From the IMG/VR virus record IMGVR_UViG_3300046524_000125, positions 1 through 21,767 of that record: a DNA stretch of 21,767 bases; one strand, given 5' to 3'. The stretch is from a virus. The notes under the pieces were generated by a model that did no database searches, was not told the origin of the DNA, and saw only the letters and a program-made list of their open reading frames with translations. The position numbers were made by a program, and so were the translations under genes. The stretch's first letter is position 1; every line of letters starts with the position of its first letter. Positions 7,505 through 16,216 of the stretch are shown piece after piece.

Positions 7505-9092
7505 ACGCGGCTAACGCAAGCGCCATCACTGCGTCATCGTGGGCGCCACCTTCGGCTTCCATTTTGCCGCTCTCAGTGACCACAAAGGTCAACATTTCTT
7601 CGAGGGTATTCGTGTCGTTAATTTCAATTTCTTTGTTACGGTCGAAGGCGCGCAACTTGTCGATCATCAGCGGCTTCGTTTTCTCGGACGTGAAAACACC
7701 GAGGTTCAATGTCTCTTTATCGACTTCAACAGTCCCTTCGGTCACATCCAAATAGATGTTCGGGTACTGCTGGTCCCGCAGCTCAACACAGGTTACTAGC
7801 CCGTGATTGTTACGTTCTGGCACCAATAGCGCTTCGTTGAAATAGTACCCAAGTGCGACCAATATGTCAGCGAACACGTCGGGGTGTACTGTGCCGCGCC
7901 ACACCGCTACTTGCCGTAGCTGGCTATCGAGCACCTGAGCTACGCTGGGGTCACTGGGGCGGCCCTTTACGCCGCTTCGCAAACCCATGCCAACGTCGGC
8001 GCCGATGGTGTACGTCTCTTTCTCGTCGCGCTCGCGGTAGACCTTAAGCTCACCACGGGGATGATCCCGCAGCTTGCGTAGCGGTAGTCGCTTTCCGGTA
8101 TCGTGGTCATAGACCTCCTCAACAGCCATCTGCCTGATCGGCGTCTTTGGGGTCTTCAGCCGTTCAACAATGTAGTCAGGGTTGAATATTGGGCGACCGG
8201 TCGAGATGAAGGCTTCCTCGGGGGTCAGCGGATATTCCTGCTTGAACATGTCCGCGCCGTTGAGGGCAATCTTTCTCCTGCGCCACCATAGCTGCTCGTT
8301 GTCAACGTCGATGCCGTAGAGCCGCTTAGCTAGTTCAACTACAGCTTCCTCTTCAGGCACCCGCACGAAGTGAGCTGGCACGGTGGTGTCGCGGTAATCA
8401 TCGCTCTCCACCCACGCGCTGAAGAACAGCTCGTAGCCACTCTCGCCACTCTTGGCGACTTTGTACTGCTCGTAGAACACGCCGGTCATGCCGTTAGCTG
8501 TGCTCTCAAGGAACGCAGCGGTACCGGGCTTGTCGGGCACGGCCTGAATGAGACCGTTGAAGTTGTTCTGTGCGAACGTGTCTGGCCAGAAGGCAACCTC
8601 GGACAAATGTACGGTAGTGAACGTTTCGCCGCGAGCAACGCCTTTGCCGCCCGCCGTAGCAACACGCAAACCACTGTCCAACTCAGAGAACACCAACTCG
8701 GTACGCGAAGAGTACTTCGTGGACGGCTGGACAACCTTCGGAACGTTGCTGTGAATGCGGTGGTACATGTCGAAGAGCGTCGTGGTGCTCTCGGCAACGT
8801 GGGCCATAACGAGACCCTTCTGGGCCTTGCGCTGGCTTAGCCAGAAGTACTGCCACGCGGAGATAACGGTGCTTAGTCCCTGCTGCCGGGCCTTCACAAC
8901 CACGAAGCGGACCTTACCGGTGCGCTGCTGCTGATCGATGATCCGTTCAGCAAAACGCTTCTGGACGCGGTTTAGGAGCAGTGGCGCGATGGTGCCGTCT
9001 TTGGTTCTGATCTTGACGCAGTTCGCGCAGTAGAAGGTGAAATCGTCTCGGAGGCGCTTTCGCGTCTCAATCTGTTTCGGCGTCATCGCCAT
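7440..9092 (-). CDS. terL: Terminase large subunit
   Basis: The 550-residue protein is the ATP-driven DNA packaging motor and nuclease. A Walker A-like KARQQGLST is at 67-75, Walker B TTVHLSEVAFW at 159-169 with acidic E165, and a coupling motif LESTANG at 195-201. The nuclease domain shows TIGADVG with D366, PERNNHG with E426, and GAHDD at 516-520. The length and domain order are normal. The ATG at 9092 has AGGAG eight bases upstream and overlaps the preceding gene by 26 bases. Its 3' end overlaps the endonuclease VII-family gene. The identification is firm; the packaging mode (cos, pac or terminal repeats) cannot be read from it. Confidence 0.93.
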   Translation of the reverse strand: MAMTPKQIETRKRLRDDFTFYCANCVKIRTKDGTIAPLLLNRVQKRFAERIIDQQQRTGKVRFVVVKARQQGLSTVISAWQYFWLSQRKAQKGLVMAHVAESTTTLFDMYHRIHSNVPKVVQPSTKYSSRTELVFSELDSGLRVATAGGKGVARGETFTTVHLSEVAFWPDTFAQNNFNGLIQAVPDKPGTAAFLESTANGMTGVFYEQYKVAKSGESGYELFFSAWVESDDYRDTTVPAHFVRVPEEEAVVELAKRLYGIDVDNEQLWWRRRKIALNGADMFKQEYPLTPEEAFISTGRPIFNPDYIVERLKTPKTPIRQMAVEEVYDHDTGKRLPLRKLRDHPRGELKVYRERDEKETYTIGADVGMGLRSGVKGRPSDPSVAQVLDSQLRQVAVWRGTVHPDVFADILVALGYYFNEALLVPERNNHGLVTCVELRDQQYPNIYLDVTEGTVEVDKETLNLGVFTSEKTKPLMIDKLRAFDRNKEIEINDTNTLEEMLTFVVTESGKMEAEGGAHDDAVMALALAAYASEGKWTPVENIQELYVNAI

Positions 9093-9609
9093 CAGTGGGG
9101 CTCCTGACCTCAGCGATCAGGTCGAGGAAGTCCTCTGCCTTCTCAACTCGCAGCTTGTGCTGCGCTTCCGGCTTCGTCTTGGTGTAGGCGAGCACGGTAT
9201 TAATTGCTTTGATCTTTTCGGGGAGGGCAGTGGGGCCAACGGCGATCAGGAAAGCTTCGCGGAGCGCGATAACGGCTTTCTCTTCGTCGCTATCCGGCAC
9301 AACCATTTCGGTGTGCGGCATGACGTTCGGCCTATCGATAACCTTCACGTCCATGTCGGATGGTGCTTGGTCTGTCTTCTTCATGTAATCCAAATATTTA
9401 TCAGCAAGCTTGTGGGCGGCCCGCCAAAGCGGGATGGCCTTCTTCTTGCCACCTATTCCGAGCGGGATGCCCCAAGGCTTAACGGCCCAAGGATCATCCT
9501 TGCGCATTTGCTTGGTTCTGGCGTCCCGCTCTTTCATTCGAGCGCGGTGCTCTGGAGTAGCCCACTGCTCTTTAGTGAATTTATTGGTCATCGCGTCGAG
9601 GGCCCACAT
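9067..9609 (-). CDS. Putative terminase small subunit
   Basis: The 180-residue protein lies directly upstream of the large terminase and overlaps it, the usual place of the DNA-recognition subunit. The first half is basic (FTKEQWATPEHRARMKERDA; GGKKKAIPLWRAAHKLADKY). The second half is helical (EKAVIALREAFLIAVGPTAL; EKIKAINTVLAYTKTKPEA), which could form the oligomer core. A helix-turn-helix is not clearly recognisable. The start at 9609 (MWALDAMTNK) is preferred over ATG 9591 because AAGGTGA lies at the right distance before it. It overlaps the end of the 534-aa gene by 29 bases. The name rests mainly on synteny. Confidence 0.65.
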   Translation of the reverse strand: MWALDAMTNKFTKEQWATPEHRARMKERDARTKQMRKDDPWAVKPWGIPLGIGGKKKAIPLWRAAHKLADKYLDYMKKTDQAPSDMDVKVIDRPNVMPHTEMVVPDSDEEKAVIALREAFLIAVGPTALPEKIKAINTVLAYTKTKPEAQHKLRVEKAEDFLDLIAEVRSPTDGDDAETD

Positions 9610-11185
9610 AGATACGGTTCACCTTGGCTGCCTGAAGCAGCGCATTGGGAATACCGTTTCGGCCAACTGCATTGCTGTATGCGGCAGAGTTGGCTGCCCT
9701 AGCTGCGTTGTTGCGCGCGGCAATCGAAGCGTTAACAGGTGCGTTCTGAAGCAGTGCATCCTGTACTCGCCGCGCGGTACCGAGGGTGCGGGCGTTCGAT
9801 GCAGCCCGCAGGGCAGGACCCACAGTAGCTCCGAGTACATAACCAACCGGGCCTGCTGCGTGCCCGAATAGGGCCGCCGCCGCATGGTTCGCGATACCCC
9901 CGCCGCCGCCCGTGTAGTTACTGGCACGCCGCAGAAGGTTGGTGGCAAAGTCGCCCTGATTGAGCGTGCGGAGAAGGTCCATAGTATTCGCATCAGCGCC
10001 AAGCTGCCGCGACTTGACGCCGCCATTCTTCAGGAGCTTCTCAGTCTCCTGCCTCATCAGATTGCCAAAGTTAGCACCGGAGCCTTGACCTCCAGCCCTT
10101 AGCTGGGCGTTCTCGATGATGTTTCCGAACTGATCTGCGCCACTATAGGCACGCCAGTTACGGCCCGCCCGATTAAGCGCATCTACAGCGTCAATCGGGT
10201 TACCGCGAACAACGTCCTGAGAAGGGATGTTCTCAAGGTACTGGTTGAGCACACGTTGGGCCCTTCCGGCAGCCGCAGCTTCCTCAGTGGGCCTGAAGTT
10301 GGCGCCCACCTCCTTACCTGTCTCGCGGAGGCTCTTGCGGAAGTTATGCAAGTCCTCAATGGACACGGGGGCTTGGGGACCTGTGCCACCTACTGGGTTG
10401 GGTGCCTCAGCAAGGCGTCCAATGTCCGCAGTGGTTCGCGGGGCCTGCGCGGGTGAGAACCGGCTACGGGCGCCGTCAAGAGCCGCCTGCATGTCTCCGG
10501 CAAGGCCCTGTGTGGCCTGTGGGGAGATTGCGGTGTCTCGGATCAGAGGGTTTGCGTAGTCCGCATTGCTGAGGCCCTTCACCTGATTGGCATTGAGAAG
10601 CGGCTGCATGGCCTGTCGGCTCATTCTAGCTAGGGCAAGCGGAGCCGCAATGGAGCCTGCGAGGTTGCCACCAGCTTCCGCCAGGTGGCTACCGGTGGCG
10701 TCATAGGCAATCTGGCCACCTACGCCTCCAGCTACAGCAGCTAGCGGGCCCATGCCTGTCGCCATCATCGGAGCCTGCGCAGCTATAGCTTTCGTGTAGC
10801 GCCCCGGGGCGGTCTGCGGATCGTACTCAGCGTCTTTGTTGTAGTTGGCGCTGAAGTCGGTCGGGATGGTGGACTTTAGGGCCTCCGATCCCGGCAGGTG
10901 GTTGTAGAGAAACTGCGCGCCCGGGATGGCCTTCACATTGTCGATGACGGACTGCGGGGCTACGGAGTGCGCGAGGGACGCGGCGTCCCCGGGGAGACCG
11001 AGGAGCGTTGTTAGCCCTTTGCCGATACCGGCGTCCGCGCTTCGCATGATGTCGGAGGCGTAGCCGGGGCTTTCTTGGGGAGCCGACGAAGCTTTCAACG
11101 CCTGTAGCCCGCCGTCACTCATCTTGGAGTAATCGCCGGCCTTGAGCGCCAGCAAGTCGGCGTCGGAAAGTTTCGTCAGGTCCAT
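9581..11185 (-). CDS. Putative internal virion / DNA ejection protein
   Basis: The 534-residue protein starts with MDLTKLSDADLLALKAGDYS followed by a near-repeat (KMSDGGLQALKAS). This short Leu-Ser-Asp-x-x-Leu repeat type is common at the N-terminus of large phage virion proteins. The middle has Gly/Ala-rich hydrophobic stretches (AAVAGGVGGQIAYDATG around 158-174 and GHAAGPVGYVLGATVGPALR near 450) that could enter membranes, as expected of an ejected protein. The rest is helical and Ala/Arg-rich. The ATG has GAGG upstream, inside the end of the transglycosylase gene. It is followed by the terminase genes. The function is inferred from composition and from lying beside a virion transglycosylase. 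Confidence 0.65.
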   Translation of the reverse strand: MDLTKLSDADLLALKAGDYSKMSDGGLQALKASSAPQESPGYASDIMRSADAGIGKGLTTLLGLPGDAASLAHSVAPQSVIDNVKAIPGAQFLYNHLPGSEALKSTIPTDFSANYNKDAEYDPQTAPGRYTKAIAAQAPMMATGMGPLAAVAGGVGGQIAYDATGSHLAEAGGNLAGSIAAPLALARMSRQAMQPLLNANQVKGLSNADYANPLIRDTAISPQATQGLAGDMQAALDGARSRFSPAQAPRTTADIGRLAEAPNPVGGTGPQAPVSIEDLHNFRKSLRETGKEVGANFRPTEEAAAAGRAQRVLNQYLENIPSQDVVRGNPIDAVDALNRAGRNWRAYSGADQFGNIIENAQLRAGGQGSGANFGNLMRQETEKLLKNGGVKSRQLGADANTMDLLRTLNQGDFATNLLRRASNYTGGGGGIANHAAAALFGHAAGPVGYVLGATVGPALRAASNARTLGTARRVQDALLQNAPVNASIAARNNAARAANSAAYSNAVGRNGIPNALLQAAKVNRIYVGPRRDDQ

Positions 11186-11187
11186 TG

Positions 11188-12960
11188 TTATTTTAGTCCT
11201 CTACGCTTCAACTCAGCGTCGATAGCGTCGTGGTCAATCACAGGGGCGGAAGGTGTAGCTGCGTCTGGCTTAGCTGCGGTGCCGGGAAATTTCCCAGCCT
11301 TGAGGTCCGCAATCTTCTGCTGCAACGCCTCGTCCTTAGCCTTGAAGGCAGCTTCGGCTTTCACAATCTCAGGGTGGTCTTCGCCCACTGAGCCCTTTGC
11401 GCCGTCATACAGCTCATAGAAGCGGTCAGCGACCTGCTTGCGATAAGCCTCAAGCGCAGCCGCCTGAACTTCAGGTGCCGCCCGTGGCATATAGAGCTTG
11501 GCGTGGGTGTCTTGGCGCTCTGAGACGCCACCGTGCCCCCGGGTGAGGAACGACACGATTTCCTTAGAGGCTGTATCGGAGTTGCGGTCTGCGCTGGTCT
11601 GCTGGGCTTCCCGCGTCGTACCGCCGCGCATATCCTTGTATGCGTTGGCGATGGCAGCACCAGTCGAGTACCCGCCGCCACTGCTGTTACCGAGCGTAAC
11701 GTAATCGTTGGCTACGTTCAGCAAGTGATCCATGACGGTCGGGGCCGAAATGAACTGACCGCCAGCGCCAGTCGGGCTCTTAGAGGCCATGCCCTTCAGG
11801 AACGCTTGGCGTTCGCCGTACTTGGTCATGTCGATGCCGATAGCGTTAGCCGCCTCGACCAGCTTAGCCGTCTTCGGCTGACGCATGGAATATTGGGACG
11901 GCTGGATGCCAGTTCCGGCCTTCCAAGCGTCCATCTGTTTCTTCTCGTCAGAGGTGAGGCTGTCGTACCGCTCTTGCCCCGTCAGGTTGGGATCGCCGCC
12001 GATTGGCGGGCCTGCTGTGGCAGGTGCGGTGTCACCGCCAGACACGGGCTTCCCTGTGTTCATGTCGAACATCTTGAACTGTGGGTTACCGTCCGCATCC
12101 TTATAGGGGACAACGTGGTAGTTGGGTTTGCCGCCGCCCGGGAGCGTAGCGAAGCTAACCTCGCCAGTATCCTTGTTGATCTTCACCAACTGGCCGTTGG
12201 GGCCCATCGTGTACTGGTAGTCGGTCTTGTTCTGCTCTTCGAGGCTCTTACCCAGCGCGTTTAGCTGTGCCGATTGGCCGGGATTGACGCCAGCTGAGAG
12301 CGCAGCAGCAGCACGCACCAGCCTAGCGCCGATGCCGTGCATCTTTGCCTTGGTCTCGTCGCTGGCTCCGAAGAGGTCGCCTAGGCCGAACCTGTTGTCC
12401 TGCTTGCCGCTGCCGTCGCTATTGCCACCGAAGGACAGCGTCCCGCTTTTGGTATTAGCTGCGCCAGCACCGTCACCACCACCTTCACCGTCATCGCCAG
12501 AGAAGGCCATAGCCTGATTTCCAGAGCCGGGGATTAAGCCCATAGCCTGATTGATGGCTGTAACGCCACCACCGCCCTGACCGAGATGCTTGTTGAACTT
12601 GTCTACGTACTGGTTTCCGGTGATGTAGCCATCACTGGAGCTGCCACCTTTCGCCAGAGGGCGGCCGGTGAACCACATGGACGCTGCGTCCTGGGGGTTG
12701 CCATGCTGCTGCACATAGCTGCCGAACTGTCCGTTAAAGACGGCATCCTGCGCTTCTTTGTTAGCTAGGAACTGCTGCGGGGTCAGTGCTTGGCCGTAGT
12801 GCTTCTGGGTCCATTCGGGGATGTTGTTACCCATGACCTGATACGCACCGTAAGCACGGTCGCCGCTCCGGGTAGCAGGCCCCGTGAGGCCATAGTTGCC
12901 GCCGGAGCTTTCGATGCTCTTGATGGCGTTCTGGTAATTGATTAGGTCAGTGGGGTCCAT
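11188..12960 (-). CDS. Virion-associated lytic transglycosylase / ejection protein
   Basis: The 590-residue protein has an N-terminal lytic-transglycosylase-like domain (about residues 8-130). The motif SIESSGG carries probable catalytic E17, GAYQVMGNNIPEW at 38-50 matches the GxxQ motif, and PQDAASMWFTGRP at about 89-101 fits the C-terminal part of such folds. The remainder is Gly/Asp/Lys-rich, with no second enzyme seen. Such proteins are carried in the particle and cut peptidoglycan locally so that DNA and other proteins can cross. It lies between two other probable ejection proteins. The start ATG is preceded by TAAGGCG, which includes the stop of the upstream gene. The transglycosylase call is fairly strong; the ejection role is inferred. 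Confidence 0.8.
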   Translation of the reverse strand: MDPTDLINYQNAIKSIESSGGNYGLTGPATRSGDRAYGAYQVMGNNIPEWTQKHYGQALTPQQFLANKEAQDAVFNGQFGSYVQQHGNPQDAASMWFTGRPLAKGGSSSDGYITGNQYVDKFNKHLGQGGGGVTAINQAMGLIPGSGNQAMAFSGDDGEGGGDGAGAANTKSGTLSFGGNSDGSGKQDNRFGLGDLFGASDETKAKMHGIGARLVRAAAALSAGVNPGQSAQLNALGKSLEEQNKTDYQYTMGPNGQLVKINKDTGEVSFATLPGGGKPNYHVVPYKDADGNPQFKMFDMNTGKPVSGGDTAPATAGPPIGGDPNLTGQERYDSLTSDEKKQMDAWKAGTGIQPSQYSMRQPKTAKLVEAANAIGIDMTKYGERQAFLKGMASKSPTGAGGQFISAPTVMDHLLNVANDYVTLGNSSGGGYSTGAAIANAYKDMRGGTTREAQQTSADRNSDTASKEIVSFLTRGHGGVSERQDTHAKLYMPRAAPEVQAAALEAYRKQVADRFYELYDGAKGSVGEDHPEIVKAEAAFKAKDEALQQKIADLKAGKFPGTAAKPDAATPSAPVIDHDAIDAELKRRGLK

Positions 12961-12969
12961 AATGTCGCC

Positions 12970-13884
12970 TTAGAGGAACGCGCCGAGCAGACCTACGCCG
13001 CTGCTGATGTTGCTGAGCAGGCCGGGGTCAGTCTGCGTGTTGCTCGTGCCCGTGCCCTGCGTCTGCGAGGTGCCGTTGGTGCTGGTCGTCTGGCCCCAGT
13101 TGGTGCCTCCGAACAGTTGCATGTAGGGCTGCAACGCCGCGTAAGCATTGCCTACGCTGTTGGTGTAGTTGCCCTGATTAATGTTGTTCGCAGTGCCCGT
13201 GTTGTTCAGGGCGCCGGAGTACGCATTCTGACCAGTGTTGACCGCAGAGTTACCTTGTGACGCCGCCGAGTTAGCTGCGGTTAGGTTTAGGCCGTTGTTG
13301 TTGTTCGCCTGCGTCTGCGCGAGGTTCAGGCCGTTGCCATACGCCTGCCCGTAGAGCGAGTTGTAGGTGTTCTGGGTGTTCTCAGCCAGCGAGCGCTGCA
13401 CGAGGCCCTGAGCGATGCCGTTTCGCGAGCTGTCGGTGTTGTTACCAATAGCTGCGTTCTGCTGGATGCCGGGGAGCGTAACGTCGCGCACCTGCTCCAT
13501 CGCCTGATTAGTGGCAGCGGCAGTCTGAGCACCGATGTTCTGGTTGTTGGCGTACTGAGTAGCTGCGTCGCTAATCGCCTGCGTGTTGTTCGTGTTGCCG
13601 GCGTTGTAGCTAGACAGCGCCCCGAGGCCCGAGGTGGCCGCGTTGGTGCCGCTGTTCGACAGGCTGACGCCGTTGTTAGACAGCGCAGCATTGCCGTTGA
13701 GGTTCGCAGAGGTACCGTTGGGCGCAGCTACCGACTGCGCATTCGACAGGGAGCTACCCGCCTGATTGAAGGCGTTGGTGAGCGCTGATACCTGGGGCTG
13801 CCAACCGGGAGCCGAGGAGGCCGTGTTGGAATAGTTAGAGTTACTGTTCTGGGATTGGTTCGTAGTGCTGCTGGGGCCGGGCAT
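12970..13884 (-). CDS. Asn/Ser/Thr/Gln-rich virion protein, probably ejected
   Basis: The 304-residue protein is strongly biased to Asn, Ser, Thr, Gln, Ala and Gly with almost no Lys (for example NQSQNSNSNYSNTASS). A more ordered middle region (residues about 130-195) reads AMEQVRDVTLPGIQQNAAIG, then SLAENTQNTYNSLYGQAYGN. This is reminiscent of internal virion proteins of podoviruses that carry repeated Ala/Asn helices. The C-terminus is a short hydrophobic, Gly-rich tail (PGLLSNISSGVGLLGAFL). Its start overlaps the 123-aa gene by 44 bases. No enzyme motif is seen. A DNA ejection or tail-tip role is inferred from composition and its place before the transglycosylase. Confidence 0.65.
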   Translation of the reverse strand: MPGPSSTTNQSQNSNSNYSNTASSAPGWQPQVSALTNAFNQAGSSLSNAQSVAAPNGTSANLNGNAALSNNGVSLSNSGTNAATSGLGALSSYNAGNTNNTQAISDAATQYANNQNIGAQTAAATNQAMEQVRDVTLPGIQQNAAIGNNTDSSRNGIAQGLVQRSLAENTQNTYNSLYGQAYGNGLNLAQTQANNNNGLNLTAANSAASQGNSAVNTGQNAYSGALNNTGTANNINQGNYTNSVGNAYAALQPYMQLFGGTNWGQTTSTNGTSQTQGTGTSNTQTDPGLLSNISSGVGLLGAFL

Positions 13885-14212
13885 AGTTAATCCAAATGGG
13901 CCTCATGTCCCCGTCGTTGCACGGGGCCGCGTCAATGAGCGGGACGAAGCCGAAGTAGCTGATGAACTTTTCCCATCGGGCATCAGGCACCAGCGGGTAA
14001 GCGAATATGTTGTGGGGTACAGTTGTCCGAAATTTGTACCAGTTTTTCTGACACTCTCGGAGAATGCACGGCGACCACCGCGCCAAGTGGGCGTGGATGA
14101 TGAGCATAGTCGCCCCGTCGCAGGGTCGCCGCATCTCTTCTAGCTCACACACTGCGTACTCGTTCTCGAATACCTTGTGGTAAGCTACGTGCTCAAAGTC
14201 CTCCGGCAACAA
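13841..14212 (-). CDS. GNAT-like small phage protein (T7 gp13/P22 gp14-like)
   Basis: The 123-residue protein has the outline of a small GNAT-fold phage protein: a beta-helix start (VCELEEMRRPCDGATMLIIH), a middle TTVPHNIFAYPL and the helix-plus-strand ARWEKFISYFGFVPL, which resembles the last GNAT motif. T7 gp13 and P22 gp14, both needed for virion assembly, are remotely similar in type. An acetyl-CoA site is not clearly visible, so enzyme activity is not claimed. The first codon is TTG at 14212 with AGAGG six bases upstream inside the 57-aa gene, which supports this start. It precedes the ejection protein genes. Confidence 0.6.
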   Translation of the reverse strand: MLPEDFEHVAYHKVFENEYAVCELEEMRRPCDGATMLIIHAHLARWSPCILRECQKNWYKFRTTVPHNIFAYPLVPDARWEKFISYFGFVPLIDAAPCNDGDMRPIWINYARPQQHYEPIPEQ

Positions 14213-14366
14213 GGCGGGCCTCTAACTTACGGATAGCTGCGTTGAGCGTCGCTACCGCGTTTGAGATGGCAGCCAGTTGCTGCTGAAGGTACAGCTGGTC
14301 CCCACCGAGCGTAGGTTGCGGTGGCGGAACATAGGTGACAAGTTTAGCTGGCGTCTTATCGACCAT
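14193..14366 (-). CDS. 57-aa coiled-coil-like protein between tail and GNAT-like genes
   Basis: The ATG at 14366 overlaps the stop of the nozzle gene (TAATG), and the frame ends with TGA at 14195-14193. The 57-residue product has a Pro-rich N-terminus (TYVPPPQPTLGG) and one long helix with a Leu/Ile/Ala heptad-like pattern (YLQQQLAAISNAVATLNAAI), so a short coiled coil is likely. It is not recognised as a family. The stop-start overlap and the reuse of its 3' end as the ribosome site of the next gene make it very probably real. The function is unknown; a tail or assembly accessory is a guess from context. Confidence 0.65.
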   Translation of the reverse strand: MVDKTPAKLVTYVPPPQPTLGGDQLYLQQQLAAISNAVATLNAAIRKLEARLVAGGL

Positions 14367-16009
14367 TAACGTCTTCCGGTAGTTTTAATATCGAGGTCTA
14401 ACCCGGTCATCGTGAATGTTCGCCAATCAGACCAAAGGACCCTGATGGCCAACCAACGTCCCGCCGCGTTCACGTCGAGCTTGTAGTTCGTCACGCCGTC
14501 ATAGGGCTGATAAGCCCCCCATGTTGGCGAGAGGTCGTTGGGGTTATCCGAGGCGCCTACAGCTATCTGAAGCATCTGCCCGCCCGACGTGTCCACACGA
14601 GCCTGCGGGTACACAGTGCTGATGTTCTTGTATTCACGCAGGGTGGCGTCCAGCTCGTCCAAGTCGATACCGACGCGCTCAAGTTTAACAGGTGCGGTGG
14701 CATTCACGGCTACGGGGTATGGAGCGACGGAACCTTGGCCCGCAAGGTCGTATGCGTACAGGGACGACACGAGGCCGTAGGGAGTATTGGTATCACCAAT
14801 CGCCACAACGATACGCTTACCGCCGTCTTCCTGATCCTGATACGAACCGCCCATGGTAGCGTAGGAGGTGGTAACAGTGTCGTAGGTCAGGATATTCGAG
14901 ACAGGGCCGTTATCGGTGTTGAAGATAGACGGGAGGTCGTCAAACGTCCACGTCTGGGTGGTCATGTTGTAGACAGCTTGCCGATTACACCCGTTGACGC
15001 CTTGGTAGTGGACGAGAGGGTCGCCAGACACGTAGCCGAAATAGATTTCATTGAGCCGTGGGTTATACTGGACCCAGCATCTATTCGACTTCGTTTGATT
15101 GAGCGAACTAAAGATGTAGTCACGGACAGCCGTGTCGCACAGGCTTTGCTCTGAGATGCCGTCATGGACCCAGATGTCATCAATGCCGAACACGTAGTTC
15201 TTGCCGTCAAGCTCAATGGAGCAGTTGGAGTTGATCGAGCCCTTCGCGTAGCTAAGTTTGGTGTAGCTATACACAAAGGTCGAGCCGTCGGCGTGCATAC
15301 GCCAAGCCTCACGCTGACCGTAGATGATCAGGTCCTGCCCGAGCTGGCAGGCGTCCGTGATCTGCCCATCCATCGACTGGAGGATGTTTTCGGAGGCAAG
15401 CGTGGCAGGGTTGGTAATGTCCCAAGAGGCCGGGATGCTATCTGAACTGACCGGGGAGGAGGTCTTGACCATCGTGGGGAAGCTGGAGGCACCCTTGGTC
15501 ACGTTCAGGGCCACGATGGCGCCTGCGCACTGTGCGATGACCTTTGCGCGCCAAGTGGGGTCCCACCTGTCAGGCGCGGAGCCGGTGGCGCTCAGGTCCG
15601 CGAAGCGAGACGCGGTTGTCAGGAGATACCACGGGGGCCGGTCGGCACGATTGACGTACACGACGTTGCCGATGGTGTAGCTGGTCCAGTTAGTTTCAGC
15701 TTGAGAGGCCGCATAGCCAGCGGGGCTGTAGAGCGTCTCTGTGCCGTTGCTGTAGAAGTAGACGTTACCGGACAGATAGCCGATGAACATCTCATTGTTG
15801 GTGTTGCCTATCCCCGCTGTGAACGAGTACCTAGGATCGGTCTCAGCTAGCGGGGATTTGACAGTGCGGAAGACAGGTGCCGGGGTGATCTTGTTGTTAC
15901 GGAAACGAACGTTCACACCGTTCGACCATGTGCCCACCGGGAGGGCGTAGGGGTCTTGGTCAGTAATGACCCCGGCAGCCCCGAGGTTTCGGAGCTTCAC
16001 AATGGGCAT
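14366..16009 (-). CDS. Tail nozzle / P22 gp10-like stabilisation protein
   Basis: The 547-residue, beta-rich protein starts MPIVKLRNLGAAGVITDQDP, then YALPVGTWSNGVNVRFRNN. This N-terminus is characteristic of the podoviral family that includes P22 gp10-like tail-closure proteins and nozzle proteins. Repeated beta-blade-like segments follow (GQDLIIYGQREAWRMHADGS; NYVFGIDDIWVHDGISEQSL; NEIYFGYVSGDP), suggesting a propeller. It would form the tube below the adaptor, keep DNA inside and anchor fibres. AAGGA lies at good distance before the ATG. The gene follows the 62-aa gene and the collar fibre. The call combines residue pattern and context. Confidence 0.8.
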   Translation of the reverse strand: MPIVKLRNLGAAGVITDQDPYALPVGTWSNGVNVRFRNNKITPAPVFRTVKSPLAETDPRYSFTAGIGNTNNEMFIGYLSGNVYFYSNGTETLYSPAGYAASQAETNWTSYTIGNVVYVNRADRPPWYLLTTASRFADLSATGSAPDRWDPTWRAKVIAQCAGAIVALNVTKGASSFPTMVKTSSPVSSDSIPASWDITNPATLASENILQSMDGQITDACQLGQDLIIYGQREAWRMHADGSTFVYSYTKLSYAKGSINSNCSIELDGKNYVFGIDDIWVHDGISEQSLCDTAVRDYIFSSLNQTKSNRCWVQYNPRLNEIYFGYVSGDPLVHYQGVNGCNRQAVYNMTTQTWTFDDLPSIFNTDNGPVSNILTYDTVTTSYATMGGSYQDQEDGGKRIVVAIGDTNTPYGLVSSLYAYDLAGQGSVAPYPVAVNATAPVKLERVGIDLDELDATLREYKNISTVYPQARVDTSGGQMLQIAVGASDNPNDLSPTWGAYQPYDGVTNYKLDVNAAGRWLAIRVLWSDWRTFTMTGLDLDIKTTGRR

Positions 16010-16027
16010 AGACAGTCCTTGGGGGAT

Positions 16028-16216
16028 TTAGGGAGCAGGGGCTCCGGGAGGCGAAACGCCATCCCAATTCCACCAGACAGCTGCCAAGCGGCAGGTGCGG
16101 TAGATAGCCCGAGCAACTTCCTGCGGCAGCGTGACAATAATCATCACGCGCCTCAACCATCGCCACCTGTAGGTGGAGATGTGCGGAAGCTCGAAGTGGT
16201 TCAGGAAATTAATCAT
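16028..16216 (-). CDS. 62-aa protein, translationally coupled to the collar fibre gene
   Basis: The ATG overlaps the collar-fibre stop (TAATG at 16218-16214) and the frame stops at 16028, 18 bases before the nozzle start, so it fills the gap exactly. The product is basic and aromatic: MINFLNHFELPHISTYRWRW, then a short hydrophobic stretch (VMIIVTLP) and an end with WWNWDGVSPPGAPAP. There is no convincing full membrane segment and no known family. The absence of a ribosome site fits re-initiation after the fibre gene. It is likely real because of this tight fit; the function is unknown. Confidence 0.6.
   Translation of the reverse strand: MINFLNHFELPHISTYRWRWLRRVMIIVTLPQEVARAIYRTCRLAAVWWNWDGVSPPGAPAP

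Noticed and set aside
11533-12264. 243-codon plus-strand frame opposite the transglycosylase gene
   Set aside because: It is an antisense shadow with no initiation signal and no recognisable domain.
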